From Hymenopus coronatus (taxonomy: Eukaryota; Arthropoda; Insecta; Mantodea; Hymenopodidae), in the NCBI GenBank assembly GCA_030762935.1, contig CM060899.1, positions 14,553,001-14,617,000 of the forward strand: a stretch of DNA of 64,000 nt, read 5' to 3'. Of this stretch, positions 24,590 through 36,115 are shown in pieces. Positions within the stretch are counted from its first letter, which is position 1. Each line of letters starts with the position of its first letter. A model generated the notes under the pieces. It did not search any database. It was given only the letters and a program-made list of their open reading frames with translations, and was not told where the DNA came from. The position numbers and the translations under genes are program-made.

Positions 24590-24975
24590 CAATTCAATGT
24601 ATTCGATACAGAAATCATTTTGTGTTAGAAATATTAATACTACAACATTCCTAAAAGATAAGTTTACCTGGACAAAGATCTTTGGCACCGAAATGTTAAC
24701 TCGGGTATGTATTATCTAGTAGGCAATGATTCAATATCGAGTAGATCTTCACAGTTCTCAAATGAGTGTATAGATTGATGTGTTACTTAGAACAGAAACT
24801 AAAATTTGGCATTGTAAAATAACTATGAAATAATAAAACCTACGGTCATAGTAATAACAGATATCGCCTCTTGTATTTTCAAGAGTATGATATATAATAA
24901 TACTACTAGGTCTTGTAAAATGGCGGTTAGCCAATTAGGAAGCTTCCTTACCTTGTCATCGCAGATAACGGTTCG
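24590..24975 (+). repeat. Dispersed repeat R4, copy 2
   Basis: It has patchy similarity to 6940-7330, for example TTTACCTGGACA, GTAGGCAATGATTCAA and ATATCGCCTCTTGTATTTTC. Confidence 0.5.
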
Positions 24976-25379
24976 TGTGACTTAGTAAAGTATACTTTAA
25001 TTTAATTAAGAGTGCTCACGTAAAAGAACTCAAGGAATCGGTAAAGGACGTTCAAATTAAAAATGTTGAAAATACTAACCTGAGGAATAAAAATTCACAT
25101 GGAACGTGCCTTTAATAAATGTGATCACTAGAGTTGCCGTATCCCACTCACTTGCCCTAATTAAGGTATTTTCTTATATACAAAACTCGTTCCAGAATGT
25201 AAACAACATACTCCATTTGGTAATTTTTACCAAATACGCTTCATAACATTCATATTCGAGGTTATTTTTCTTATTACGAACGCACAATATACTGCCAACC
25301 TATTTTTTCACGAAATCCGCGAGTCTTCTGTTCTATTAAGCAAGTGTTGCTCGTATGCTTTGGCGAAACCACTGAAAAT

Positions 25380-25930
25380 GCCTAAAAATTAACTACAAAA
25401 AATAATAAATTAATTTACACACTAACCTAAAACTAACGCAATAGAGAGAATGCTGCTTTCGTTCGCAACCTTTAGTGAAAGCAGTGGAAGTTATTAAAAG
25501 CAAATTCACCAACATCAGTGGAAATTACTAAACTCAAATTACATGAAAATTAGTTTACACACACACACGCACCCACGCACTCGCACACACACAGATCTAG
25601 AGCTAACCGAGAAATAAATAAAAACAAATTACCTGAAAATCAAATTTACGTACAAATACTAACCTAGAGCGAACCAAACAATGGAAATTATTAAAATAAA
25701 ATTACACGAAATTCAGTTTATTTACACACACACACACACTCTCTCTCTAACCTAGAGCTAGCCAAATGCATGCTCGCTTTGCTTGCATACTTTTTTTAAA
25801 ATGCTAGTAACAAAACAAATTACAAACATCAAGTTAAACACACACACATACACCTATACCTAATGAAACAGTGGAATTTTCCAAAACTTACACGAAAATG
25901 TCTCTATTTACACATACACACTACTATAAT
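25380..25930 (+). repeat. Degenerate tandem repeat with embedded (CA)n tracts
   Basis: Units of roughly 110-130 bp share CAGTGGAAATTACTAAA-like, ACACGAAAATTAGTTTA-like, (CA)n and AACCTAGAGCTAACC-like blocks. They start near 25385, 25480, 25610, 25675, 25800 and 25865. The (CA)n tracts are at 25556-25592, 25721-25738 and 25840-25852. Confidence 0.7.
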
Positions 25931-26700
25931 CACCTCATTTAAAAAAAATCTCCAAATTAAAACAAACACCAGAGAACTTCAGCAAGCAGTTCTTGAAGTA
26001 AAACATAAATGCTTAAAGTGCACACCCGTAACCCATAGAATTGCTATAGAATCCCATTTCTTCAGATGTGATTAAAAATTTACAGTAGTTGCAAACCCCT
26101 TAGATGTCAGTATTTACGAAACGTGTCATGTCGCGGTATTATTTTATTAATGTTGGCAGTCACCGCCATAATGAATAATGGAGACGAAAACAACAAAAAC
26201 CTTATAAAGAATTGCATGAGCTTTTCTATAGGCCGAGTAATATACTACAAGATATGGATCCCCAAAGGAATAAAGACCAAGGAATTAAATTAGGTTACTA
26301 ATAACCCTCACTATATTGCAGTGGTCAAACTTCTAAATACCAGCACACGAAAAATTGGCTGTGAGCTTGAAAATGAGGGTTTAAGTGCCAAACCCAAAGG
26401 TAATTTGTTTTACCTGGTAAAATTCTCCTTTCCCACTTGACACAAAAACATACTTTCATATGTAGTGATGTGTTAAAATATTTTACGTTGGTAACGGCTG
26501 GCACCAAAGGCACCAAGTGGATACAGTAATCCGATGTTGATACTCTGCCTAGCAGATGGAATAATATTTAGAGTCAGAACGCAGATTTACCCGATTTCTG
26601 TATCACATAAATTGAAATGATTAGAAATAAATCTATTCGTGCCGAGTTTTGCAAACAGTACAAATAACATAAGAACTAAAGCTTTCCTGGCGTCGTGTTA

Positions 26701-26821
26701 ATTCAAAATCTTCTCGGGCTTCTAGCCAGGTTCACCCTGAAGACGAGGAAGATGCACTTCTTCGAAACGTTGGTGTCAAGCCAAGTTTTTACCTGGCTAG
26801 AAGCCCGAGAAGATTTTGAAT
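26701..26821. repeat. 31-bp perfect inverted repeat with a 59-nt loop
   Basis: The arm 26701-26731 (core CTTCTCGGGCTTCTAGCCAG) is exactly complementary to 26791-26821. The loop contains CTGAAGA (26737), a local stem GAGGAAG/CTTCTTC, and CGAAACG (26763). This combination is reminiscent of hammerhead-like motifs reported in Penelope-like retroelements, but a full hammerhead fold is not convincing. No reverse transcriptase was seen nearby. Confidence 0.85.
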
Positions 26822-28904
26822 GAAGTACAAATAACATTACATTCAAAGGCTTCCAGTTAGTGTGAACCATACTGCAAGTACCGCTTACAAATCCGTATAC
26901 CTACGGAACCATCTGTACTGACAGCAGCTAGGGGCTTGTATAACTCTGGTAATTAATAAAATAGGTTGCAGCATTAGTAACGAGGTATAGGACAATAAGG
27001 TGACCCCAAGGTAAATGTATCTTATCAAATATTTCAACCGTGTAACATTAAAAGCGGTGGAAAAAAATAGATGTATAGCAAAACTAGGAAGAGAAACAAC
27101 GAGCTTATGTATTACCAAGTGACCAATAGTAAAAGTACATGAGCAAATGTAGTAGCTTTTCCCTTTTGTCATCGGGATTTGACACTTGTGTTATTCTGCC
27201 ATTAGAACTACTAATTTGTTACAAACCTTACAGTGCTAAGTGTAGTCCAAGGTGGAGAACCGTAACCTGCCAAGCATAACCCAAGTATCTGTGAAGCTGT
27301 TTTAAAAGTGATGCTATAATGATACTAAAATAATATGTAGTTGTACACAGGATATTCCCAAATTTGTCACCAAGGTCATATATTGGCGAATTGCTATACA
27401 AATATAATGTTGTGTTTGCATTTTTCCAGCCTAAAAGTTACAAGTATGAAGCAATTTATAATTGCAGAGCACATTTCTCTAGTTACAGGTCTTCATATTT
27501 CATTTTATTCAGTAACAGAAAACTCTTTAGGTACAGTTTTACTATGGATCTGTTTTACTTTTATTCTGAAAAATTATTTATCCTATAATAACATGTTTTA
27601 GTGAAATGTATTAAATTCATATAAAACTTATATATGTATTAGCACTATAAATGGATATTATATTATTTGGACTTACACCCTGTTTATCTAAATACAACAT
27701 CCTAGTTTTTCCCAAAATATTAATGTTCAGAAATGGGGGTCATCTTGCATTTGTGATATATTTTCCAAATACTATATGGGGGAAAGGTAAGTTTCAAACT
27801 TTAATGTTAGAGCATCGGCAAAGCTTAGGGGAAATACTATAGATTACCACCAAGATCTTGACATGTGTGGCAAATTTTGAGAGTTTCATTTCCCACCAAA
27901 AATTAGCTGTTAAGGAGTGCCTATGGCCATTCTCATTGGAAAAAAAATTGCTCTTCGAGACTAAAATTAAATAAAACTTCCTTTCACATCAGTGTTTGCA
28001 TGTAATGTTGTATTGGAAGTCAGTGATCAAGCAAAAACAGAGATTAACAGTGCATTTCCCCTCCTCAAGCCATACATATACTGCAGTTTGAATTTATGTT
28101 TGAAATCGGTAAAAAAATGTTATGATATATGAAGGTGTTGTCTTGACAGCAAATAATATCCATAAATAATTGTTGTTAGAGATGCGCTGCCACCACTGCA
28201 GCTGTCATGTTTTATTATCACATATACTGTACATTTCGTTCTTTCTCCATCTCTCCCACTCTCAATTGAATTTCTGTGTAAGTTCAAATTATAAAGACAT
28301 TTACAATGAGCTAAATTAAGTATGTTATCTAAATACAAAACCATATCCATCATCATCGTTACAGTAATGCTAACGCCACCACTATCTTCACATTGTATGC
28401 ACTCATACCTTACATTTCCAAACTTCCCTCTCCGGCAACCACTCAAAAGTGAATTTTCAAGCAAATGCAAATTAAGTGCAAAAAATAACTAAATAAGAGA
28501 CTTAAACAGCTTAAATGTCCATTAGTTTGTTCACAATATATAGCTAACCTTTAAATTTAATTTTAAAATTCTTTTATGAAGCTATGTATTTTAAGCATAT
28601 CTTATGTTGATGCTATGCTAAATTCCGAAATTAAGTTCTGAAAAATGGATGTGCCTTGTATTTAGGTCGTCTAAAATACAGATAAATAAGTTACTGAAAA
28701 TTTTCACAATGTCAATTATAAATAGCAGTTATACATAATGCTTCATAAAAGGTATTTCCTGCTTAAAATGCAGTGGCACCTCATGCTATGCAGGCACATT
28801 GGGTTTTTGGTATTCTCAAGTCAGTTTCACAAAGTTCATTAAATCAAATTGCAGCACTAAGAGATTGACTAGAGTTTTTTGGTTACCAACAAGGTATTAA
28901 TTTG
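26822..28904. other. No gene recognised
   Basis: The longest frame (28120-28470, minus, 116 codons) has several Cys codons but no spacing of a known domain. It is probably chance. Confidence 0.6.
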
Positions 28905-29989
28905 TTTTACCTCTTTACTGCCAATCACAATCTAATCTTAAAAAATGTGGCGAAAATTGACAAACATGGTCTATTAAGGATGCCATTCTCAAATGTTTTA
29001 ACTTTTCCAGTGGTATGTATAATAGCCATAGATAAATGTTTTTCGGAGTGCTTCAGGACCTTATCTTTACACTCCAAAGCAGTAAATTAGTTCCAAATTT
29101 TATTTCTCTAACTGGTGTTTGTTTATGATGGTTGAAACATGGCATTGTCTAGTCAAAGGTAACAAACTGAAGAGGAAGTAAGAACCGCAGTTCACAATGT
29201 ATCAGAAGAAAACGAGTGATTTTGAATTTACAGACTTTGATGAAAATGTTTCTGATATTGTTATAGGAGAGGAAGATATATATTCTAAATTCAGCAATAA
29301 AAATGCTTCCGTTAACAATGGTACTCCTACACATACAAATTATGAGTGTACTATTCAAAATGGACTTAAGGAGGTGTAACCAGATAATGTCTACAATGTG
29401 AATCAACCAATTAGCTAAGCAACTACACAAATGTAACAATATGACTGCCTTATTATAAGTTTAAGCGACATAAAAAAAACATAAAACACAAGTGCTAAAT
29501 TCTACAGTACATTTGTATCCTATTGCTTTATGCCATTTTCATTAATAGTGTAATCATGCATGTGTGTGTGTGCGTGCATGCGCATGTGCATGCGCATGAT
29601 CTTTTTTCAGTATGTGAATTCATTTGCTGTATTTTAAAAAATAAAACACAAACCAAAACAGGACCCTGTTTTAGTGAAGAAATAGCTGTACTTTCAGTTA
29701 GCCTGATTTTTCTGTGTAGTAAAGTGTTGTATGCCTAATTATTGATTAATTTGTTTTTTTTTTTTTTTAATTTTATTTTAAAATTTTTCTTTTCTTTTTC
29801 AGATTTTAAAAATATTGGAAGTGACTTCTCATCCCTATAATGGACAAAAGGGTTTATTGAAAAAAAAAAAGGTTCTCTATGTCATTTAGTACTGATTTTG
29901 TTACTAATAATTTAAACCCTGCTTGCTCCTCTGAAATTTGTTGACACTTTTCAGACAGCATTTGCATATTGGGGCTGGCACTAAAAAGG
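28905..29989 (+). mobile_element. piggyBac-derived MITE, copy C (near complete)
   Basis: The left end reads TTTACCTCTTTACTGCCAAT and the right end GGCACTAAAAAGG followed by TTAA (29990-29993). The acidic N-terminal frame is best preserved here: a phrase SDFEFTDFDENVSDIVIGEE at about 29215-29274. A purine-pyrimidine TG/CATG tract lies at 29558-29598. It is 0.5 kb upstream of the second zinc-finger 5' exon. Confidence 0.75.
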
Positions 29990-30466
29990 TTAAACACTTT
30001 ATTGATGAAATCTCTTAGTTGGTGTTAATTTCAGATAAAAGTACACAGCTATCATCTGCAAAGAGCACAGCATTTGACTCTTTGGTAAGACTATATGTCA
30101 AGTCATGTATAAATATTAAAACAACTAAGGGAAACTTTTAGGAGCAACATCTTGTCCAAAACATAAATCAACACAAATGATGATGGTTATGTGTAATCTA
30201 TTTCGTAAACTGAGGACGAGTTCATGGAGATATCTTGAAGTAATAACATTTTAATGTTTGGAGCAACAAATTCTGTTTTATTTTGTCAAATATTCCTTAC
30301 AGTGGTTCCTTCTTATAGTTTAGAAATATGTGGCTTTCTCCGTTGATAGTGTTTTCTAATTTTCGAGACTAAAGAAGAAGAATTATTTGATCATTAAAAG
30401 ATTATTCATATTTTATTGTACAAATAATATTTCAAAATAAATAAAATTATGCTTCTGTCTCTCCAG

Positions 30467-30978
30467 GTCTGTTATTGAAATTAGGAGCAGTGCCAACCTG
30501 ATTCAGTAACAGTTGTGAAATGAATACTAAAATAGAAATCAAACAAGAGGATCCTCTCAAGGATGACATAGCTTCACAGAAGGAGGTAGAGTTCTTTCCC
30601 AAGGTTGCATCAGTGAAGCCAAAGAGTGATGCTGTGTTTCTGAACAATAACTGTGATGTGGCTATCAAAACAGAAGTTAAATCAGAGATGTTTTTTCCGA
30701 ATTTTTCTTCACTAAAACAAAGGGAATGTTATACCAAACAGCGTAAGAAGCTGAGTAAATCTAGAACTGTTATTTGCAGCAATAATTATGTAAGAGAGGT
30801 GACAATGAAAAATGAGGTACAAACTCAGATTTCACAAAATGAGAAAGAATTTCTTCCAGAAGATTCTGTAATGAATGATAAATACAATAGTATTCATGAA
30901 TTGGATAGCAAAATAGAAATTAAGGAAGAACCTTGGTTGCTGGAAACAGAAGCTTCATCTATTTGTGATCACATTAAG
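30467..30978 (+). CDS. 5' coding exon of a C2H2 zinc-finger gene, paralogue 2 (open)
   Basis: The acceptor is GTCTCTCCAG and the donor GTGAGT at 30979. The ATG at 30520 is preceded by an in-frame TAA, which supports it as the start. The 459 coding nucleotides give 153 residues and end in phase 0. The product is hydrophilic and consists of four imperfect repeats: MNTKIEIKQEDPLKDD; NNCDVAIKTEVKSE; VREVTMKNEVQTQ; ELDSKIEIKEEPWLLETE. Five motifs fit the SUMO consensus psi-K-x-E (IKQE, IKTE, VKSE, MKNE, IKEE). Such leaders are common in arthropod C2H2 factors. No DNA-binding domain lies in this exon, so it must join the finger exon through splicing. It is clearly homologous to 17794-18299. Transcription evidence is not available here. 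Confidence 0.7.
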
Positions 30979-31674
30979 GTGAGTTTTGTAGAAATCTGCT
31001 GCAGTTAGAATCTTTGTTTATTGTACACTTTATTATAATACTTGATACAAAATTAATATGTTTAAAAGATAGTTTATAAATTTGTACATTCCTTGTGATA
31101 TGGTGTATTTAGAAGATTCACAGTGAAAACTATTCAAATTCCAGCAGTAGCATTGGATATTTCATCTGACTGTTTTAGTAAAAATTGCAGGTGTTACACT
31201 CACATGACTTTCTCTAACTGTTCTACAAACAGTTTTTACAAAAGTTTATTCTTCTTTCTGCACTATGCTAATCAAAAGAGGCATTAGCTGAGTGTACTTA
31301 TTACTGTACTTAATATTGTAATTTGTACTGTCTGAGAAAATTACAAGTATTTTAAAATTAAAATCGATAACAAGGAAAATCTTGGAAATGGTCAAATCTA
31401 CAACAAAAATGCAAATCACATAAATTGTAGGTTTTAATAACATCTACATTTTGCGTATAGTAATCTCTTACAGCTTAATCATTTTACAAATTTCTACAAA
31501 AATCAACCAGAATAAAGTGATATGCAGAGGCTATTCACAGAAAGTTGAAAAAATACATTTTATTTGTGTTGTGAATAAATTAAATATACAGTATTTTCAC
31601 CTCTTAGCATATGTATTAATATACAATATAAAGGTTCTATTTTTGCCTATTTTTTACTTTCTCTAGCCCCCATA

Positions 31675-32195
31675 TGTACAATGTATTGACAACGGAGAAG
31701 GTATTGTAATGCACCCAAAAATTTGATACCAAGATTTCACCGCAAATATATGTTATGGAGCCCCTTGAGTCCGAAAAAGGTATTTTTAAAAAAAGGTCCA
31801 TGTGTGTGTGTGTGTGTATGTTTGTGGACAGCAAAGCCCCAAAACAAAATGACCGTTAAATACCAAACTTGGTATTTAGGTTTAATATCTTCCAAGGATG
31901 CGAGACAAAGATTTTAAAAAAAATGCCCCCCTTCACAAACTACCCTTTACATGGAAAACATTTCGAAAATTTTGATTTTTTTAAAAATGGATCTAACGAT
32001 TTTGATTCAAATCCCTTATATTAAAACTATTTATGTCCTAAATAAAATGTATATCTCAAATTTTTTGGGAATAGCCACAGAAGACCTCTATTCTGGATGA
32101 ATTTTGCTTAACTGCTAAATCATAAGAGATAGAAAAAAAGGTACTTCTCAAAAAATGTACATCATGACAAAACACACAATTTTTGTCTTTTACGT
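31675..32195 (+). repeat. Dispersed repeat R3, copy 2
   Basis: It matches 6125-6690 closely, including CACCCAAAAATTTGATACC, a (TG)n tract at 31801-31818, ACCAAACTTGGTATTTAGG and CTAACGATTTTGATTCAAAT. Confidence 0.8.
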
Positions 32196-32740
32196 TTTCC
32201 AGATTCCTTGTTATTGGTTTCAATTGTAAAGTGCTTAAACTTTTCTCACACAGGAAGTGTCTGTTTTTCTTTTGTTCTCCATGCCCATGCAGTCTGTCAA
32301 TCCAGACCTGTGTTTCTATAATGTGGCCACCCAGAACCTGGTCTATGATTGTGAGAATGCTCCACAAACCATTGCAGTGACACACCACTGATACATTGCA
32401 CCCAACATGTGCAGCAATGTGTCAATAGCTCCATCCAGCTTTGCCCAGGCCAACAATTCGACCCCATCCGAATGGCTGTAGTAGTGCAACAGGAGTATGG
32501 TCAGATTGTCATGGCAGGGCTATGTCCTAGAGTGTCTTTTGGCACCACCATTCAACTGTTAAGGTACCATAGTGACTGTCTGCAGAGGCAACACAGAGGT
32601 CATAGCTATGCGCCTGTACAGTACCATCTGTTGTCGACTGACACATCAATCACCAAAAATATAACTCTGCATTGTCCTCATACCTTGTCCATTTTTCGAT
32701 AAACACAGTCTTTTGTGATATTGCATTTATTTTTTCTATG
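32196..32740 (-). pseudogene. Tc1-like transposon fragment with transposase N-terminal HTH
   Basis: Read on the minus strand from about 32460 downward, IVGLGKAGWSY, HIAAHVGCNVSVVCHC and WFVEHSHNHRPGSGWPHY follow with a stop and a frame change. This is the helix-turn-helix and GRPR-like hinge of Tc1-type transposases. The catalytic half is absent because the fragment abuts R3. The plus-strand frame 32409-32702 is its antisense shadow. Confidence 0.7.
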
Positions 32741-33152
32741 AGTGTATGACACAAAGGTCAAAAACAGATTTTATATTTATTTTACAGTTTCTTGCCAAAT
32801 GTTTTTATCAAGAAAGGGGTAAATGTATAGCCTTTTGTCACTTTCAGTCATAGTTTCTAAAAAAGGGAACTATATAAACCTTATTTGTGGTGAAACTTTA
32901 AAATAATCCTCTACTATTAATAGGTGGAAGAACTAGGTGAAGATGTAATGAAGGGGTACCAAATACCATATCTGCAAATTTTAAAATCTTTGTGAAAGGC
33001 ATATATTGTGGGTCCTGTTGGAGTAACATGATTCAGTGGTGAATGAATTATCAAAATTAATTAAGTGTTCGCTGATATTTTCTTGGAGAATCCCTATCAC
33101 AGGCATGCACACACATATCTCTCTTTCTCTTTTGTAATTTTATATATATTTA

Positions 33153-33504
33153 AAGTTGATGAGATCCATAGGGATCCTTGATGTTATCTTACCTCATGGC
33201 AGCTCTGCCACATTGTTGACATTTTGTTCAGTCCATGGCAGGTCAATAAGCCATTTGCAAACAAACAAACTAAATCACTGACAAACAGCTTGACAGCAAC
33301 ACATATTTAGCAAATCAAAGTAGCACAATACAAGTGGATACTTGCGCAAAGTGAAACTGCACTGAGGAATGTTTGCTTTATCTTGCAACAAGGATGACAT
33401 CATTGCTTACGTAGCATGAATCTATTATCAGAGATGCAGGCACACTTTTAATCAGCTGAGACAGTACACTGGCTGTCAGGGATCCCTATGGATTTTTCCA
33501 ACTT
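33153..33504. mobile_element. MITE with about 28-bp terminal inverted repeats
   Basis: The left end AAGTTGATGAGATCCATAGG continues into GATCC-TTGA. The complement of the right end reads AAGTTGGAAAAATCCATAGG and GATCC-CTGA. The 352 bp interior is non-coding. It lies in the proposed intron between 30978 and 34119. The superfamily is not identified. Confidence 0.7.
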
Positions 33505-34118
33505 GAAATGTCTAAATTCCTTTATTAAAGTAGACTTTATATGTACATATTTGGGTTCTAACAAAATATTTTCAAGAGAGTACAGATGCAGGATATATAG
33601 AATTTATTCAGATCAGACTGGATAGTGAACATATTCTGTATCTCAGAAAACACTTTTGAATAGGATGATGTTATTGTCATTATCAGTAACCTGCTTACAA
33701 TTTGCGCAATGGAGTTTGTCAACTGTTGAATTAAAATTTTTAGGACTCTTGTCAAATTATCTCAACACCCAGATGATTTGATTGTTGCTATCCACTCTCC
33801 CTTCACAATTCCCCATGCATTTCAAGCAGTTTTTGTTAATCTTTGGAAGTACTTGCATAAATCATGTATTAGCATTCTTAACTTTTCTTTTGCCAGTATA
33901 TGTTCTGTAAGCCAAATAATTTATTTGGATCCTACTCTTAAGCCATTGCTTGATTTTTAATGAAATTAAAGTTTTTGTTTCCACATATTTCTTAAAAGCA
34001 TATTGCATTTTACTCAGTAGTTTATTTAACCTTTAGAAGATAACTAGTTATGTGAAATCTTCAACTAAAGCTACATAGATGATGTATTAAACTGTACGTT
34101 TGAATTATTTTGTTACAG

Positions 34119-34147
34119 GATGGAGAATTCCCTTCGGTAAAAGCAAG
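34119..34147 (+). CDS. Proposed 29-nt micro-exon of the zinc-finger gene
   Basis: TTGAATTATTTTGTTACAG precedes GATGGAGAATTC, and the exon ends GCAAG before GTAAGA. It would add DGEFPSVKAR to the 5' exon in phase 0 and leave phase 2 for the exon at 51701, where the joined codon continues with LCMESVAANRTSKQ. Good splice signals and phase agreement support it; no transcript was available. An alternative donor (TCG|GTAAAA) lies inside it. Confidence 0.5.
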
Positions 34148-34429
34148 GTAAGACTGAACTTTTGGGTAATGTTTCAATTTCATCTGTGGTCCCACATGTA
34201 GTACAATTGGGCATTTAACCCTGTTAAAAAAATTAGAAGGCTTTTTGCTTCTTGACAAGATTTTCTTTTCTTATATAACTCACATTTGTGTTATAGCATA
34301 TGTCTCATTATACTCCGGAGCTAATGATACAAATGGGAATATAATAATCAGTTCAACAAATTATATATTAAAGCTGCTTCTATAGTTCATTTTTCTATGA
34401 TTAAGTCCACATATGGATGGTTTTACACT

Positions 34430-34960
34430 TTAGTACAGGGTGGTTCAAATATGAGAATGAATCAAATACAAACTGGATTTTTACGTTTTCTACTGGACCA
34501 GGGGAAGTATTATATTCTGCCCAAATTTTGAATATCAAGATTTTAATGGAAATATATGTTTCAAAGACCACAGAAATCAAAACAAGCATTTTAGTGCAGG
34601 ATATGAGTATATGAATGTGTGTGCAAAACTCAGAAATGATATATCATAAATACCAAGCTTGGTATCAAAGATTTGATCATCCATATGTATAACACTCGGA
34701 TATTCAAGCAATGTCCCTACCCCAAAGTGTCCTTTATACTGAAGATATTTTTCATTTTCTCAAATTTGGCTATGGCAACTTTATTCAAAATACAATAGGT
34801 TAAAGATTATCACAGGCTGGTAATATATAGGTTTTGAATTTTCTGTTAAAATTACATAAATTGCTATAGCTTGTGAACCATAAGAGATGTAGGGTAACTT
34901 ACCAAAGAGTGCGGATCTTATTAAAAACAAAATCTATGTTTTTTTCTCTGAATATTAAAG
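34430..34960 (+). repeat. Dispersed repeat R3, copy 3 (diverged)
   Basis: Shared blocks with copies 1 and 2 are ATATCAAGATTTTAATGGAA, the ACCAAGCTTGGTAT block, a GGTTTTGAATTTTCTG-like block and CTTGTGAACCATAAGAGATG. Confidence 0.5.
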
Positions 34961-35846
34961 ATTTTCAGTATATTTACTGATTATTACTTTTATTTTTATA
35001 TTCTATTTATAACCTGCTTGAAACTGCAATGATCATATTGCGATATTCTTATCATTAAAACAGTACAATGTTAACTTGTTTACAGTTTCATTTGCTCAGA
35101 TCCTTCAAGTAACCATATTCATGTTGTAGGTGTTCAAAATATTAACACAGGAAGATTGGTAGCACTAACTCAAAGCCTTGGAATGTAACATCCAGGTACA
35201 TTGAACATTACAAAAATTTTAACTTTTTCTGGAAGCCTCTGTTAACACCATCGATAGGCATATAAAGGACAGAACTTACAAGATTCTTTCAACTGGAAAT
35301 GTACAGCATACAGCAGTCGCATGAAAGCAACAAATCAGGACATGTAATATTGACAGATTTCAGCTTTAAGCAGCAGTTTTCTTAAACTTGTGTTAGAAAT
35401 AGGATATAGACCCAACTCCATAAAGTGGACTGCTACTTGAACCTGAGCCCAATTTAATGAGGGAAACACTGGAGCAACTTTGGGTACACAAGAGGCATGC
35501 ATCTCTTAATTGACAGCCCAATAGGATTGGTATATCAAGACTAGAAGAACTTTTGAGGAAGTTTGTGGCAAATCACAAGAAACTAGTTTGTCAAGGTACC
35601 ACTTAACTTTCTAGCTTGGCACTCTTTGACCCATGATATCCCTGAGTTGACACCAGGTATTTGGTTTTGGCAGGGAGCTTTGTCGTCATACGACAGCCAT
35701 ACCTCATGTTGAATGATTGATAATGTCTACTGTTTCCAGAAGATGCCCCAAGAGAAGAGGCAGGCAGTACACCTGAACTGTCTAGCTCTCTGCTGATTGG
35801 GATAACCAACCCTGAAAAGGGAGTAGTATGACTATAACTTGCCAGT
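34961..35846. other. No gene recognised
   Basis: Intronic sequence without recognisable features; only a short minus frame at 35603-35809. Confidence 0.6.
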
Positions 35847-36115
35847 TGCCCTCCATGGTGTAATGGTTACCATGCTTACTTCATATACCCAATGTCGTGG
35901 GTTCAAGCCCAGCAGAGGACGATGGATTTCTTCTGTTAAAAAATGCCTTAGCATGACTTCCTTTGGAAGGGAAATAAAGCCATTGGTCCCATGTCATAGA
36001 TTTGTGGTACATTAAAGAACTTCAAAAAGGCCTCCTGTCTAGTATGGAATCAGATACTTAGTCTACAGCAATTAAGGAAAAAAATCATTTCCATTTATAT
36101 ATTGCCTGCCCATAA
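35847..36115 (+). mobile_element. tRNA-derived SINE family 1, best head
   Basis: The tRNA-like head has A-box ATGGTGTAATGGTTACCATG and B-box GGGTTCAAGCCC, followed by GACGATGGATTTCTTCTG, CTTAGCATGACTTCCTTTGG and AAAGCCATTGGTCCCATGT. This copy shows that the family derives from a tRNA with a TGGTGTAATGGTTA D-arm, as in tRNA-Glu/Asp. Confidence 0.85.

Noticed and set aside
25556..25592. CRISPR-like repeats
   Set aside because: The spaced CA tracts are eukaryotic microsatellites in a degenerate tandem repeat; there are no constant repeats with unique spacers and no cas genes.
26737..26770. Functional hammerhead ribozyme
   Set aside because: Core-like motifs exist, but the stem II junction has an extra C and stem I does not pair well with sequence after the putative cleavage site. 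Kept only as a resemblance.
28120..28470. 116-codon minus-strand frame with several cysteines
   Set aside because: Cysteine spacing fits no domain that I know, and flanking sequence shows no gene structure.
32409..32702. 97-codon plus-strand frame
   Set aside because: It is the antisense of the Tc1 HTH region read on the minus strand.
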